Of a stretch of DNA of 64,000 bases, positions 8,082-15,940 are shown in pieces. Numbering within the stretch: the first letter of the stretch is position 1; each line of letters begins with the position of its first letter. Source of the DNA: Leisingera daeponensis. Lineage in GTDB: Bacteria; Pseudomonadota; Alphaproteobacteria; Rhodobacterales; Rhodobacteraceae. Under the pieces are notes generated by a model that saw nothing but the letters and a program-made list of their open reading frames with translations, was not told the DNA's origin and did not search any database. Made by a program: the position numbers and the translations under genes. The DNA lies in contig NZ_JAHVJA010000001.1 of NCBI RefSeq assembly GCF_019801465.1, positions 248,001-312,000 on the forward strand. The letters run 5' to 3'.

Positions 8082-8381
8082 TCACAGCCGCGGCAGCTCT
8101 GACGGGGCGCCTGAAGTGCCTGGAAGCGAACCCAGTGACGCCGACAGGCAGCTGCTTTGCACCTCGCGCCACATCGGCACGTTCAGCGACATCTGGCATT
8201 GCGCCATGAACATGCGGCCGTCCACCTGCAGGCAGCGCAGCTCTCCTAGTTCGACCCGGGCGCCGGACTTGTCGGTGCAGTAGCAGTCGATGGTCTTGCC
8301 GCCGGGCCCGGCCACATCCGCCAGCGCCGCGGCGGGCAGACTGAAGAGGATTGTGGCAATAAGGACTCTGGCATGTCGCAT
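8082..8381 (-). CDS. Small secreted cysteine-containing protein
   Basis: A 99-residue exported protein. The first 22 residues form a standard Sec signal peptide (basic MRHAR start, hydrophobic core, cleavage after ALA). The mature part contains five cysteines, two of them as CYC near residues 33-35, and a segment reading ELRCLQVDGRMFMAQCQMSLNVPMW, the pattern of a small disulfide-bonded periplasmic protein. No known domain is recognised. It is transcribed divergently from prfA with 60 bases between the starts, so the two share a promoter region. The function is unknown. Confidence 0.7.
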   Translation of the reverse strand: MRHARVLIATILFSLPAAALADVAGPGGKTIDCYCTDKSGARVELGELRCLQVDGRMFMAQCQMSLNVPMWREVQSSCLSASLGSLPGTSGAPSELPRL

Positions 8382-8441
8382 GGCTCTAGCATATCACATG
8401 GGGGTCAATCGGCCAAAACATGAACAAGAATAGGCGCACCC

Positions 8442-9497
8442 ATGGTCCCCGAAGAACGGCTGGAACAGATCGTGCAGCGGTTTCAGTATCTTGAAGCCGC
8501 AATGGCGGATGGCGCCGGGGGCGGGGATATTGCTGCCCTGGCCAAGGAATATTCCGACCTGCGGCCGGTGGCGGAGCAGGTGACGGCCTACCGCAGGCTG
8601 CTGAGTGATCTGGAGGAGGCTGAGCTGATGCTGGCGGATCCGGACATGAAGGACCTGGCCGCGGAGGAGATCCCTGCGCTGAAGGCGGCGATCCCGGAAG
8701 CCGAGCACGCGCTGCAGCTGGCGCTGCTGCCCAGGGATGCCGCGGACAGCCGCCCGGCGATGCTGGAGATCCGCCCCGGCACCGGCGGTGATGAGGCGGC
8801 TTTGTTCGCGGGCGATCTGCTGCGCATGTACCAGCGCTATGCCGAGGGGCAGGGCTGGAAGTTCGACATCATCGAGGAGCAGGCAACCGAGCTGGGCGGC
8901 ATCAAGGAAGTGGTTGCCCATATCAAAGGCGAGAACGTCTTTGCCCGGCTGAAGTATGAATCCGGCGTGCACCGGGTGCAGCGGGTGCCCGCGACTGAAA
9001 GCGGCGGGCGCATTCATACCTCGGCAGCCACCGTGGCGGTGCTGCCGGAGGCTGAGGATGTGGACATCCACATCGATCCGAATGACATCCGCATCGATAC
9101 CATGCGGGCGTCGGGGGCCGGCGGGCAGCATGTGAACACCACCGATTCGGCGGTCAGGATCACCCACCTGCCGACGGGGCTGATCGTGACCTCGTCGGAG
9201 AAATCCCAGCACCGCAACCGCGAGATTGCGATGCAGGTGCTGAAGACCCGGCTTTATGATCTGGAGCGCCAGCGCATCGACAGCGAGCGGTCAGCCGACC
9301 GCGCGAGCCAAGTGGGCTCGGGCGACCGGTCCGAACGGATCCGCACCTACAACTTCCCGCAAGGGCGGATGACCGATCACCGCATCAACCTGACGCTTTA
9401 CAAGCTGGACCAGGTGATGGGCGGCGACCTGGACGAAATCATCGACGCGCTGACGGCGGACAATCAGGCGCGGCTGCTGGCCGAGATGGGGCAATAG
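8442..9497 (+). CDS. prfA: Peptide chain release factor 1
   Basis: A 351-residue RF1, which recognises UAA and UAG in the ribosomal A site and triggers peptidyl-tRNA hydrolysis. The anticodon-like tripeptide of RF1 is seen as PAT (residues 183-185, in VPATESGGR), which separates it from RF2 and its SPF motif. The catalytic GGQ is at 227-229 in the usual [11 protein letters not shown] context. The length is normal. It is followed by prmC with only two bases between the stop and the next ATG, and PrmC methylates the GGQ glutamine, so the operon couples the factor with its modifying enzyme. Confidence 0.97.
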   Translation: MVPEERLEQIVQRFQYLEAAMADGAGGGDIAALAKEYSDLRPVAEQVTAYRRLLSDLEEAELMLADPDMKDLAAEEIPALKAAIPEAEHALQLALLPRDAADSRPAMLEIRPGTGGDEAALFAGDLLRMYQRYAEGQGWKFDIIEEQATELGGIKEVVAHIKGENVFARLKYESGVHRVQRVPATESGGRIHTSAATVAVLPEAEDVDIHIDPNDIRIDTMRASGAGGQHVNTTDSAVRITHLPTGLIVTSSEKSQHRNREIAMQVLKTRLYDLERQRIDSERSADRASQVGSGDRSERIRTYNFPQGRMTDHRINLTLYKLDQVMGGDLDEIIDALTADNQARLLAEMGQ

Positions 9498-9499
9498 GC

Positions 9500-10351
9500 A
9501 TGGCGGAGACCGCGGCACAGGCAATGGCGGCTGCAACGGCCAAGCTCCGGGCAGCCGGGGTGCCGGACCCGGCACGCGATGCGCGGGTGCTGCTGGCTCA
9601 TGCAGCGAGGATCGAGGCCAGCCGGGTCACCCTGATAGCGCCGGAGGAGCTGGCCGCGGAAGTGGCGGAACGCTATGAGCAGCTGATTTCGCTGCGTGCC
9701 GTGCGGGTGCCGGTTTCGCATCTGATCGGCGAGCGGGAATTCTACGGCCGCCGGTTCAAGGTCTCGCGCGATGTCCTGGATCCGCGGCCCGAGACAGAGA
9801 TCCTGATCGAGGCGGCGCTGGCGGAACCTTATGAAAGGGTGCTGGACCTCGGGGTCGGCTCCGGCTGCATTCTGGTGACTTTGCTTGCAGAGCGGCAGGA
9901 GGCCACCGGGCTGGGGGTCGACATCAGCGAGGCGGCCTGCCTGCAGGCCAGCGCCAATGCGGTGCTGCACCGGGTTCAGGCGCGTGCCGATATTCAGCAA
10001 TCCGACTGGTTTGAAAACGTCAAAGACCAATTCGACCTGATCGTGTCCAACCCGCCCTATATCGCGCTGGACGAGATGGAGGGGCTGTCGGCCGAGGTGC
10101 GCGGGCATGAGCCAGGCATCGCCTTGACCGATGGCGGCGACGGGCTGGGGGCCTACCGGCAGATTGCTGCCAGGGCCGCCGAGCATCTGGCGCCAGGCGG
10201 CCGCGTGCTGCTGGAAATCGGCCCGACCCAGGGCCGGGCGGTCGGCGCTTTGCTGGAGGCGGCGGGTCTCAGCGGCATCGCGGTGCTGCCGGACCTCGAC
10301 GGGCGCGACCGTGTGGTGCGGGCGCATTCCGTCTCAAATTGCGGATTTTGA
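9500..10351 (+). CDS. prmC: Release factor glutamine methyltransferase
   Basis: A 283-residue SAM-dependent N5-glutamine methyltransferase (HemK family) that modifies the GGQ glutamine of RF1 and RF2. It has an N-terminal helical substrate domain (residues 1-90), a SAM-binding LDLGVGSGC loop at 115-123 and the amide-binding NPPY motif at 184-187. The PRPETE motif at 95-100 is the family's conserved substrate-loop sequence. The ATG lies two bases after the prfA stop codon, so translation is likely coupled. A DUF4167 gene follows in the same direction after 213 bases. Confidence 0.95.
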   Translation: MAETAAQAMAAATAKLRAAGVPDPARDARVLLAHAARIEASRVTLIAPEELAAEVAERYEQLISLRAVRVPVSHLIGEREFYGRRFKVSRDVLDPRPETEILIEAALAEPYERVLDLGVGSGCILVTLLAERQEATGLGVDISEAACLQASANAVLHRVQARADIQQSDWFENVKDQFDLIVSNPPYIALDEMEGLSAEVRGHEPGIALTDGGDGLGAYRQIAARAAEHLAPGGRVLLEIGPTQGRAVGALLEAAGLSGIAVLPDLDGRDRVVRAHSVSNCGF

Positions 10352-10564
10352 CGCGGGAAACCGCAGATTCGACCGAAAAAACAAAGAAAATCCCATTGGC
10401 CCCCTTGTCTGGGGCTCTGGAACATGGTTACTCAAGATGAGCCGTAAGAGGTGAACGCTTTTCAAGCATTCCCGCGGCATCAAGCCCAAAAAAGCTAACG
10501 ATCCGGCGCTGAGGCGCGCTGCACAGGGTCAACGGCGCATTAACTCAAGGCTTATGATAGGCAT

Positions 10565-11245
10565 ATGAGATCGTCCAAATCACGTTCACGCTCCAAGTCG
10601 AACCGGAATCGTCCGAACGGCGCCAATGTTGTCAACCGGGTGTTCGACAGCTCCGGTCCCGAAGGCAAGGTGCGCGGAACCCCGCAGCAGATCATCGACA
10701 AGTACAATCAGCTGGCCCGCGACGCGCAGCTGAGCAATGACCGTGTCGCGGCAGAGAACTTTCAGCAGCACGCGGAGCATTACCTGCGGATGCTGAACGA
10801 GGCGCAGCGCGAGATCGAGGCGCGCCGCGAGGAGCAGGAACGCCAGAACCGCGAGCGCCAGGCTGAGCGCGACCGCGAGCGTGCCGAACGGCTGGAGCGC
10901 CAGGAGCGCGAGGCCGCGGCGTCGTCGGCGGCGGCAGAGGCCGACCCGGCCAGTGCACCGCAGCCGGAAGTGATCGACCCCCGCGGCGACAACGGCAACG
11001 GCCAGGACAGCGGCCTGGTCGAAACGCCCGAGAGCCAGAGCGCTGCTTCGGCGGAGGCAGGCGATGAGCCGGCCGCGAAAAAGGCGCCGGCCCGCAAGCC
11101 CCGCACCCGCAAGCCAGCGGCGAAAGCGGAGAGCGGCGACGCAGCAAGCGAGGGCGGTGACGCCCCGGCACCGAAGAAACCCGCCCGCGCGCGCGCCAAG
11201 CCCAAGCCGAAAGCCGAGGATGGTCCGGCAGAAGCGGCTGAGTAA
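10565..11245 (+). CDS. DUF4167 domain protein with a charged low-complexity tail
   Basis: A 226-residue protein. The first 80 or so residues match the alphaproteobacterial DUF4167 type: a basic Ser/Arg/Lys-rich start, an asparagine patch, FDSSGPEGKVRG-like sequence, then QIIDKYNQLARDAQ and an AAENFQQHAEHYLRML helix. The rest is arginine/glutamate-rich coiled coil (about 85-125) and an alanine/lysine/proline low-complexity tail. The domain is thought to be nucleic-acid associated because of its basic start, but the function is not established. Its place directly after prfA-prmC is a recurrent arrangement in this group and suggests a translation-linked role. A strong terminator follows. Confidence 0.85.
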   Translation: MRSSKSRSRSKSNRNRPNGANVVNRVFDSSGPEGKVRGTPQQIIDKYNQLARDAQLSNDRVAAENFQQHAEHYLRMLNEAQREIEARREEQERQNRERQAERDRERAERLERQEREAAASSAAAEADPASAPQPEVIDPRGDNGNGQDSGLVETPESQSAASAEAGDEPAAKKAPARKPRTRKPAAKAESGDAASEGGDAPAPKKPARARAKPKPKAEDGPAEAAE

Positions 11246-11270
11246 CGCGGCAGTCTGCATGTTATGAAGA

Positions 11271-11304
11271 AAACCCCCGGGCCAATGGCGCCGGGGGTTT
11301 TTCT
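11271..11304 (+). terminator. Rho-independent terminator of the prfA-prmC-DUF4167 unit
   Basis: A ten-base-pair stem (AAACCCCCGG with CCGGGGGTTT) closes a ten-base loop and runs into a T tract, 25 bases after the DUF4167 stop. The A tract on the other side lets it also serve the convergent GNAT gene. Confidence 0.85.
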
Positions 11305-11342
11305 TGAATGGGGGCGGAACTGGTTTGCAGGGGGCCGCGGGG

Positions 11343-11882
11343 TTACCAGTATACCGGGTTGTTCAATGCCGGGACGCAGCGCGAAGGACCGCGCAGCGGT
11401 GCAAGCTCCGCGCCAGTGAGGGATTGCGCCTGCCAGCCATGAGGGTGGCTGAGCGGCAGCGGAGCCGCTGCCTGGGATTCGGTGATCTGCCGGAAGCCCG
11501 TCTTGCCGTAATAGGACGGATCGCCATAGGTCACGGCAACATCAGCGCCATGCTGGCGCACTGCGGTCAGCCCGTGCCTGATCAGGGCCTGGCCGATGCC
11601 TTGCCCCTGCCTTTGCGTCCGGACAGCGACTGGCGACAGGAGAAACGCCGAGCGGCTGTCCTGTTCGTAGCTGAGCCTGGTGAACAGGATACAGCCTGCA
11701 ATGCTGCCGTCTTCCAACGCCGTAAAAGCGGAAAGATCCGGATCAGCCGTGGAGGCAAACATCTCCTGAACCAGGGCAGCGATGAGATCGCCTTCGCTGT
11801 CTCCTTCCGACGCGGAAAACACCGCCCGGAAATGTTCGGCGATTTCCGGCAGGCGGCCGCTGTAGTCTGCGGAAAACTGCAT
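11343..11882 (-). CDS. GNAT family N-acetyltransferase
   Basis: A 179-residue acetyltransferase. Motif A is clear (LSPVAVRTQRQGQGIGQALI, with Q-G-Q-G-I-G binding the acetyl-CoA pyrophosphate), followed by the motif B strand VTYGDPSYYGKTGF, which is typical of the YhbS-like GNAT subfamily. That subfamily is linked to acetylation of proteins or small amines, but individual substrates are mostly unknown. It lies 86 bases downstream of pdxJ in the same direction and may be the last gene of the long minus-strand run. Confidence 0.85.
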   Translation of the reverse strand: MQFSADYSGRLPEIAEHFRAVFSASEGDSEGDLIAALVQEMFASTADPDLSAFTALEDGSIAGCILFTRLSYEQDSRSAFLLSPVAVRTQRQGQGIGQALIRHGLTAVRQHGADVAVTYGDPSYYGKTGFRQITESQAAAPLPLSHPHGWQAQSLTGAELAPLRGPSRCVPALNNPVYW

Positions 11883-11968
11883 TTGCTCCTTCAGTCCCGG
11901 TGATTGAGTGGCGCATTCCGATTAGGCTGCGTGAGCCGATGGCCGTCAAGATCCAGAGCAGAGAAGGA

Positions 11969-12751
11969 TCAGAGCGCGTGGCCCAGCACCCGCAAGTAGC
12001 GCCGGACGGCTTCCGGGAAGCCCAGCATCAAGGCATCCGCGGTGAGGCCATGGCCGATCGAGACCTCGGCCAGATCGGGGATGGCCTGGCGCAGTCCGGG
12101 CAGGTTTTCCACGGTCAGATCGTGGCCTGCGTTCATCATCAGCGCGCCCTTGCCGTCCGCGGCCAGCGCGCGGGCGGCGTCGGCAGTGTCCTTAATCTTG
12201 CCAAGTTCCTGCGCAATGGCGCCGGGCGTGGTTTGTTCCGCATAGGGGCCTGTATAAAATTCGATCCGGTCGGCACCGGCCTGCCGTGCCAGCGCCGGAT
12301 CAGACGGGTTTGCATCAACGAAGTAGGAGACCCGGATGCCCGCGGCCTTGAATTCTTCCGCGATAGGCAGGAGCATGCCGCCGTCAGCCGCAAAGTCCCA
12401 GCCGTGGTCAGAGGTCGACTGTTCCGGGGTGTCGGGCACCAGTGTCACCTGGTGCGGCTTATTCTCCAGCACCAGATCGATGAACTGGCGGGTCGGGTAA
12501 CCTTCGATGTTGAATTCGGCCTGAGGGAATTCCTCTGCAATCAGGCGCGACAGGGCGGGCAGGTCGGAGAAGCGGATGTGACGTTCATCCGGCCGCGGGT
12601 GCACGGTGATGCCGTGAGCCCCGGCCTGCAGGATGGCGCGGGAGATGTCGATCAGGTCGGGCCAGGGCACCTCGCGCCGGTTGCGCAGATAGGCAACCGC
12701 ATTGACGTTTACGGACAGCAGGGGCGGGCGCGAGGCAACTGATTGGGTCAT
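11969..12751 (-). CDS. pdxJ: Pyridoxine 5'-phosphate synthase
   Basis: A 260-residue PdxJ, which condenses 1-deoxyxylulose 5-phosphate with 3-amino-2-oxopropyl phosphate (the product of PdxA) to pyridoxine 5'-phosphate. Active-site landmarks are visible: GITVHPRPDERHIR at 47-60 (His51, Arg53, His58), NIEGYP at 81-86 with the glutamate, LVPD, NAGHDLT and EVSIGHGLTADAL for phosphate binding. The N-terminal motif is odd: NVNAVAYLRN in place of the N-I-D-H-V-A-T-L-R-N of E. coli-type enzymes, and the rest looks like the PdxJ type I associate with Bacteroidota. pdxA lies two genes upstream on the same strand. Confidence 0.92.
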   Translation of the reverse strand: MTQSVASRPPLLSVNVNAVAYLRNRREVPWPDLIDISRAILQAGAHGITVHPRPDERHIRFSDLPALSRLIAEEFPQAEFNIEGYPTRQFIDLVLENKPHQVTLVPDTPEQSTSDHGWDFAADGGMLLPIAEEFKAAGIRVSYFVDANPSDPALARQAGADRIEFYTGPYAEQTTPGAIAQELGKIKDTADAARALAADGKGALMMNAGHDLTVENLPGLRQAIPDLAEVSIGHGLTADALMLGFPEAVRRYLRVLGHAL

Positions 12752-12785
12752 TGGAAATTTCAGGCTCCAGCGGAAATGAAATGGG

Positions 12786-13628
12786 TCAGGCTTTGGCGAC
12801 TTCGCGGGCCAGCGCGCAAAACGCCTCGAGGCTAACCTGTTCGGCGCGTTCGGTGGGCGGGATGCCGGCGGCGGTCAGATGCGCCTCGATTTCGGGGGAG
12901 ATGCCCTTCAGCGAGGCGCGCAGCATCTTGCGGCGCTGGTTGAAGGCGGCGGCGACCACGCGCGACAGCACCGCGGCATCTGCCGGGAACCGCGGCTCGG
13001 GCAGGGCGTCCAGATGCACCACGGCGCTGGAGACCTTGGGCGGCGGGGTGAAGGCGCCGGGCGGCAACGACAGAACGATGCGCGCCTCTGCGCGCCATTG
13101 TGCAAGAATGGCAAGGCGGCCATAGGCCTTGGAGCCGGGCTGGGCCACGATGCGCTCGGCCACCTCGCGCTGGAACATAAGCGTGAGGCTCTGCCAGAAC
13201 GGCGGCCACTCCCTGGGGGTCAGCCAGCGCACCAGAAGTTCGGTGCCGACGTTATAGGGCAGGTTGGCGGCGATGCGGATCGGCGGTGTGAGATGTGCGA
13301 GCGGGTCGATCTCAAGCGCGTCGCCGTTGATGACCTCGAAGCGGCCCGGGTAGGCGTCAGCGATCTCCTGCAGCGCGGGCAGGCAGCGCTGGTCCTTCTC
13401 CACAGCCAGCACGTGGCGGGCGCCTTCGGCCAGCAGGCCGCGCGTGAGGCCGCCGGGGCCAGGGCCGATCTCCAGCACGTCGCAGCCGGTGAGGTCGCCT
13501 GCCTGGCGCGCGATCTTGGCTGTGAGGTTCAGGTCCAGAAGGAAGTTCTGCCCCAAAGACTTGCGGGCCGACAGCTGGTGCGTCGCGATCACCTCGCGCA
13601 AGGGGGGAAGGCTGTCGATAGCGCTCAT
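12786..13628 (-). CDS. rsmA: 16S rRNA dimethyladenosine transferase
   Basis: A 280-residue RsmA (KsgA), which dimethylates the two adjacent adenosines in the 3'-terminal hairpin of 16S rRNA late in 30S assembly. The family start LGQNFL is present (residues 25-30), then the SAM loop EIGPGPGG (53-60) and the catalytic NLPY at 122-125. The C-terminal helical domain is complete. The ATG at 13628 is preferred to an in-frame alternative 45 bases upstream because it gives the usual family N-terminus. It lies 84 bases after pdxA, an rsmA-pdxA neighbourhood shared with many proteobacteria. Confidence 0.95.
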   Translation of the reverse strand: MSAIDSLPPLREVIATHQLSARKSLGQNFLLDLNLTAKIARQAGDLTGCDVLEIGPGPGGLTRGLLAEGARHVLAVEKDQRCLPALQEIADAYPGRFEVINGDALEIDPLAHLTPPIRIAANLPYNVGTELLVRWLTPREWPPFWQSLTLMFQREVAERIVAQPGSKAYGRLAILAQWRAEARIVLSLPPGAFTPPPKVSSAVVHLDALPEPRFPADAAVLSRVVAAAFNQRRKMLRASLKGISPEIEAHLTAAGIPPTERAEQVSLEAFCALAREVAKA

Positions 13629-13712
13629 GTCATCTGAACCTTGCAGTAAGGCGCGGGCGGCGCGCCGGAACATTCATGCCTCCGGCGGGGATATTTGCCG
13701 CCCGGGGAAGAA

Positions 13713-14684
13713 TCAAGTGCCGGCGGCCATGGTCTGCGCCAGCTTCAGCGCCTGGATCAGGCTGGAAGGGTTGGCCTGGCCGGTCCCCGCGATGTCAAAG
13801 GCGGTGCCGTGATCGGGCGAGGTGCGGATGAACGGCAGACCCAGGGTCACGTTGACGCCGCGGTCGAAATCCAGAGTCTTGATCGGGATCAGCGCCTGGT
13901 CGTGATACATGCAGACCGCCGCGTCATAGCGTGCGCGGGCCGCGGCGTGGAACATGGTGTCAGCCGGATGCGGCCCGGTGACGTTCAGTCCCTCGCCCTG
14001 CATCTGCACGATCAGGGCGTTGATCCAGTCGAGTTCCTCGCGGCCCATGGCGCCGCCTTCGCCGGCGTGCGGGTTAAGGCCAGCAACCGCAATGCGCGGG
14101 GAAGCGATGCCGAATTGGTCCCGCAGGCCTGCTGCGGTGATCCCAATGGTTTCGCGCAGCAGTTCCGGGGTGAGTGCGGCTGGCACGTCGGACAGGGCGA
14201 TATGGATGGTGGCGGGCACGACGCGGAGCTGATCGCTGGCCAGCATCATCACCACCCGCTCACGGCCCGCCAGCGCCGCCAGAAACTCGGTATGGCCGGG
14301 ATAGGCAAATCCCGCGCCGTCGATCAGGGCTTTCTTGTGGATCGGAGCGGTGCAGACGGCAGAAGCCTTGCCTGACCGGACCAGCTGCACAGCGGTCTCA
14401 ATGGATTCAATCACCCCGGCGGCGTTGTCCGGGTCAGCCGTCCCCTTAGCTGTTCCGCCGCCGAAGGTGAGCGGCAGCACAGGGAAGCTGTCCGCGCAGG
14501 CTGCGGCTGCCGCGGCAGGGGAAGCGATTTCGGTGACCGGTGTGCCCGCGGGCAGATGCCGGGCGTCGCCGATCCAGAAGAACGGGCAGCTGTCCCGCAG
14601 CGCCTGCCAGGCCTTGACGGCGATTTCCGGGCCGATGCCTGCGGGCTCGCCGCAGCTCAGGGCGATGGGCCCGGGCTGGCTCAT
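13713..14684 (-). CDS. pdxA: 4-hydroxythreonine-4-phosphate dehydrogenase
   Basis: A 323-residue PdxA, which oxidises 4-phosphohydroxy-L-threonine with NAD+ to give, after decarboxylation, 3-amino-2-oxopropyl phosphate for PdxJ. Family features are the GEPAGIGPEIA opening (residues 12-22), TAPIHKKAL, the metal-binding GHTEFLA histidine, and the GLNPHAGEGG and YHDQALIPIK segments that provide further zinc histidines. Its ATG overlaps the surA stop codon by four bases, so it is part of the same transcript as the outer-membrane biogenesis genes upstream. The longer frame reaching to 14819 is overlap with surA only. Confidence 0.95.
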   Translation of the reverse strand: MSQPGPIALSCGEPAGIGPEIAVKAWQALRDSCPFFWIGDARHLPAGTPVTEIASPAAAAAACADSFPVLPLTFGGGTAKGTADPDNAAGVIESIETAVQLVRSGKASAVCTAPIHKKALIDGAGFAYPGHTEFLAALAGRERVVMMLASDQLRVVPATIHIALSDVPAALTPELLRETIGITAAGLRDQFGIASPRIAVAGLNPHAGEGGAMGREELDWINALIVQMQGEGLNVTGPHPADTMFHAAARARYDAAVCMYHDQALIPIKTLDFDRGVNVTLGLPFIRTSPDHGTAFDIAGTGQANPSSLIQALKLAQTMAAGT

Positions 14685-15940
14685 TTGATGTCGATCCGCG
14701 CATCCGCGCGCAGCTGCTCCAGGAAGCTGTCGGTGAGCGAGGTCATCCGCTGTGCGACAAGCGCATTGGCGACGGTTTCGCGGTTGGCGCCTTCGCCCAG
14801 GTCGGCAGTGCGGCCGCACAGCATCAGCACCATCAGGGTCTCGCCGTTGTTGCGGGTCAGCGTGGTGGAGGTTTCACCCGGGTCCAGCTTGGCCAGCTCC
14901 AGCGCGATGTCACGCGGGATATCGGCGGGCGGCAGGCTTTGCACGTCCAGCACCGAGGGATCCTGTCCCTGGGCCAGGCCGTAGAAGTCCTCGCAAGTGT
15001 CGACGCTGTTCACGACCTTCTGCGCCGCTGCCAGCCCTTCCGGTGTGCGGCCGCCGGGCACATAGTAGGTTGCGTATTCGATTGCGGCGTAGCGCGGGGC
15101 GGCGCCTTCGACTTCGCGCACGCCGCGCATCTGGAACAGGGCCACGGCGTTCTGCAGCGGCAGCGGTTCGGAAATCTCCCCCGGTTTCAGCGCCAGCACG
15201 ATTTCCTGCAGCTGCGGCGGCAGCTTGGTCAGCGGCATCCACGGCAGGCGGCCGCCCTCGTTGCGGCTGGCTGCAGCGGAGTACTGGGAGGCCGCTGCGG
15301 CAAAGCTGTCATAGCTCTTGAGCCGGCTCACCTGTTCGATCAGTTCTTCGACCTGGGCGGCGTTCTGCTCATTGATCGGCACAATGAATTCGCTCAGCAG
15401 CACCTGGACGCTGCCGGTGCCGGCGCTGCCCATCGCGCGGTCGATTTCCTCGGGTGTGGGGCGGGCGCGGGACAGGAAACGGGCGCGGGTGTATTCGCGC
15501 CAGCCCAGGCCGATCTTGGTGAAGTCGCGCAGCGTCTGCGGGTCGACGCCCTGCTGCTGCAAGGCAGTCAGGAACTCGTTCAGAGACAGGTTGGCGCGCC
15601 CGGCAAGCTCTTCCATGCCGGCGGTGACATCCTCGTCGGACAGCTCAATCCCGGCCTGCTTCAGCACTTCCAGTTTGAGCCGGTCATTGATCAGCTCCTC
15701 GCGGGCGGTCTCCAGCGGGTCGCCCGGAACCCGCAGCGCCGCCTGGAAGCGGGCCCGCTGCTCCAGTTCGTAGCGGGTGATGACCTCGTCATTCACGGTG
15801 ATTGCGGGAGCAAAAAGGTTCTGTGCCCCGGCCGGCAGGCCGGTCAGGGAAAGACCCGCGGCCAGCGCCAGTGCGGCTGCGGATTTGAGAGCACGGGAAA
15901 GGAAGGGAGCCGGGAACCGGGTATTCACGTCTTGCTGCAT
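14681..15940 (-). CDS. surA: SurA-type periplasmic peptidyl-prolyl isomerase/chaperone
   Basis: A 419-residue exported chaperone that escorts unfolded outer-membrane proteins such as LptD to the BAM complex. It has a signal peptide (about residues 1-39, ending AGA), a SurA N-terminal helical domain opening with VNDEVITRYELEQR, and one rotamase-like parvulin region around 175-275 with GGRLPWMPLTKLPPQLQEIV and LKPGEISEPL. The second parvulin domain of E. coli SurA seems degenerate. Its start lies 16 bases inside the end of lptD and its stop overlaps pdxA, so the order lptD-surA-pdxA matches the enterobacterial operon. Confidence 0.9.
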   Translation of the reverse strand: MQQDVNTRFPAPFLSRALKSAAALALAAGLSLTGLPAGAQNLFAPAITVNDEVITRYELEQRARFQAALRVPGDPLETAREELINDRLKLEVLKQAGIELSDEDVTAGMEELAGRANLSLNEFLTALQQQGVDPQTLRDFTKIGLGWREYTRARFLSRARPTPEEIDRAMGSAGTGSVQVLLSEFIVPINEQNAAQVEELIEQVSRLKSYDSFAAAASQYSAAASRNEGGRLPWMPLTKLPPQLQEIVLALKPGEISEPLPLQNAVALFQMRGVREVEGAAPRYAAIEYATYYVPGGRTPEGLAAAQKVVNSVDTCEDFYGLAQGQDPSVLDVQSLPPADIPRDIALELAKLDPGETSTTLTRNNGETLMVLMLCGRTADLGEGANRETVANALVAQRMTSLTDSFLEQLRADARIDIK

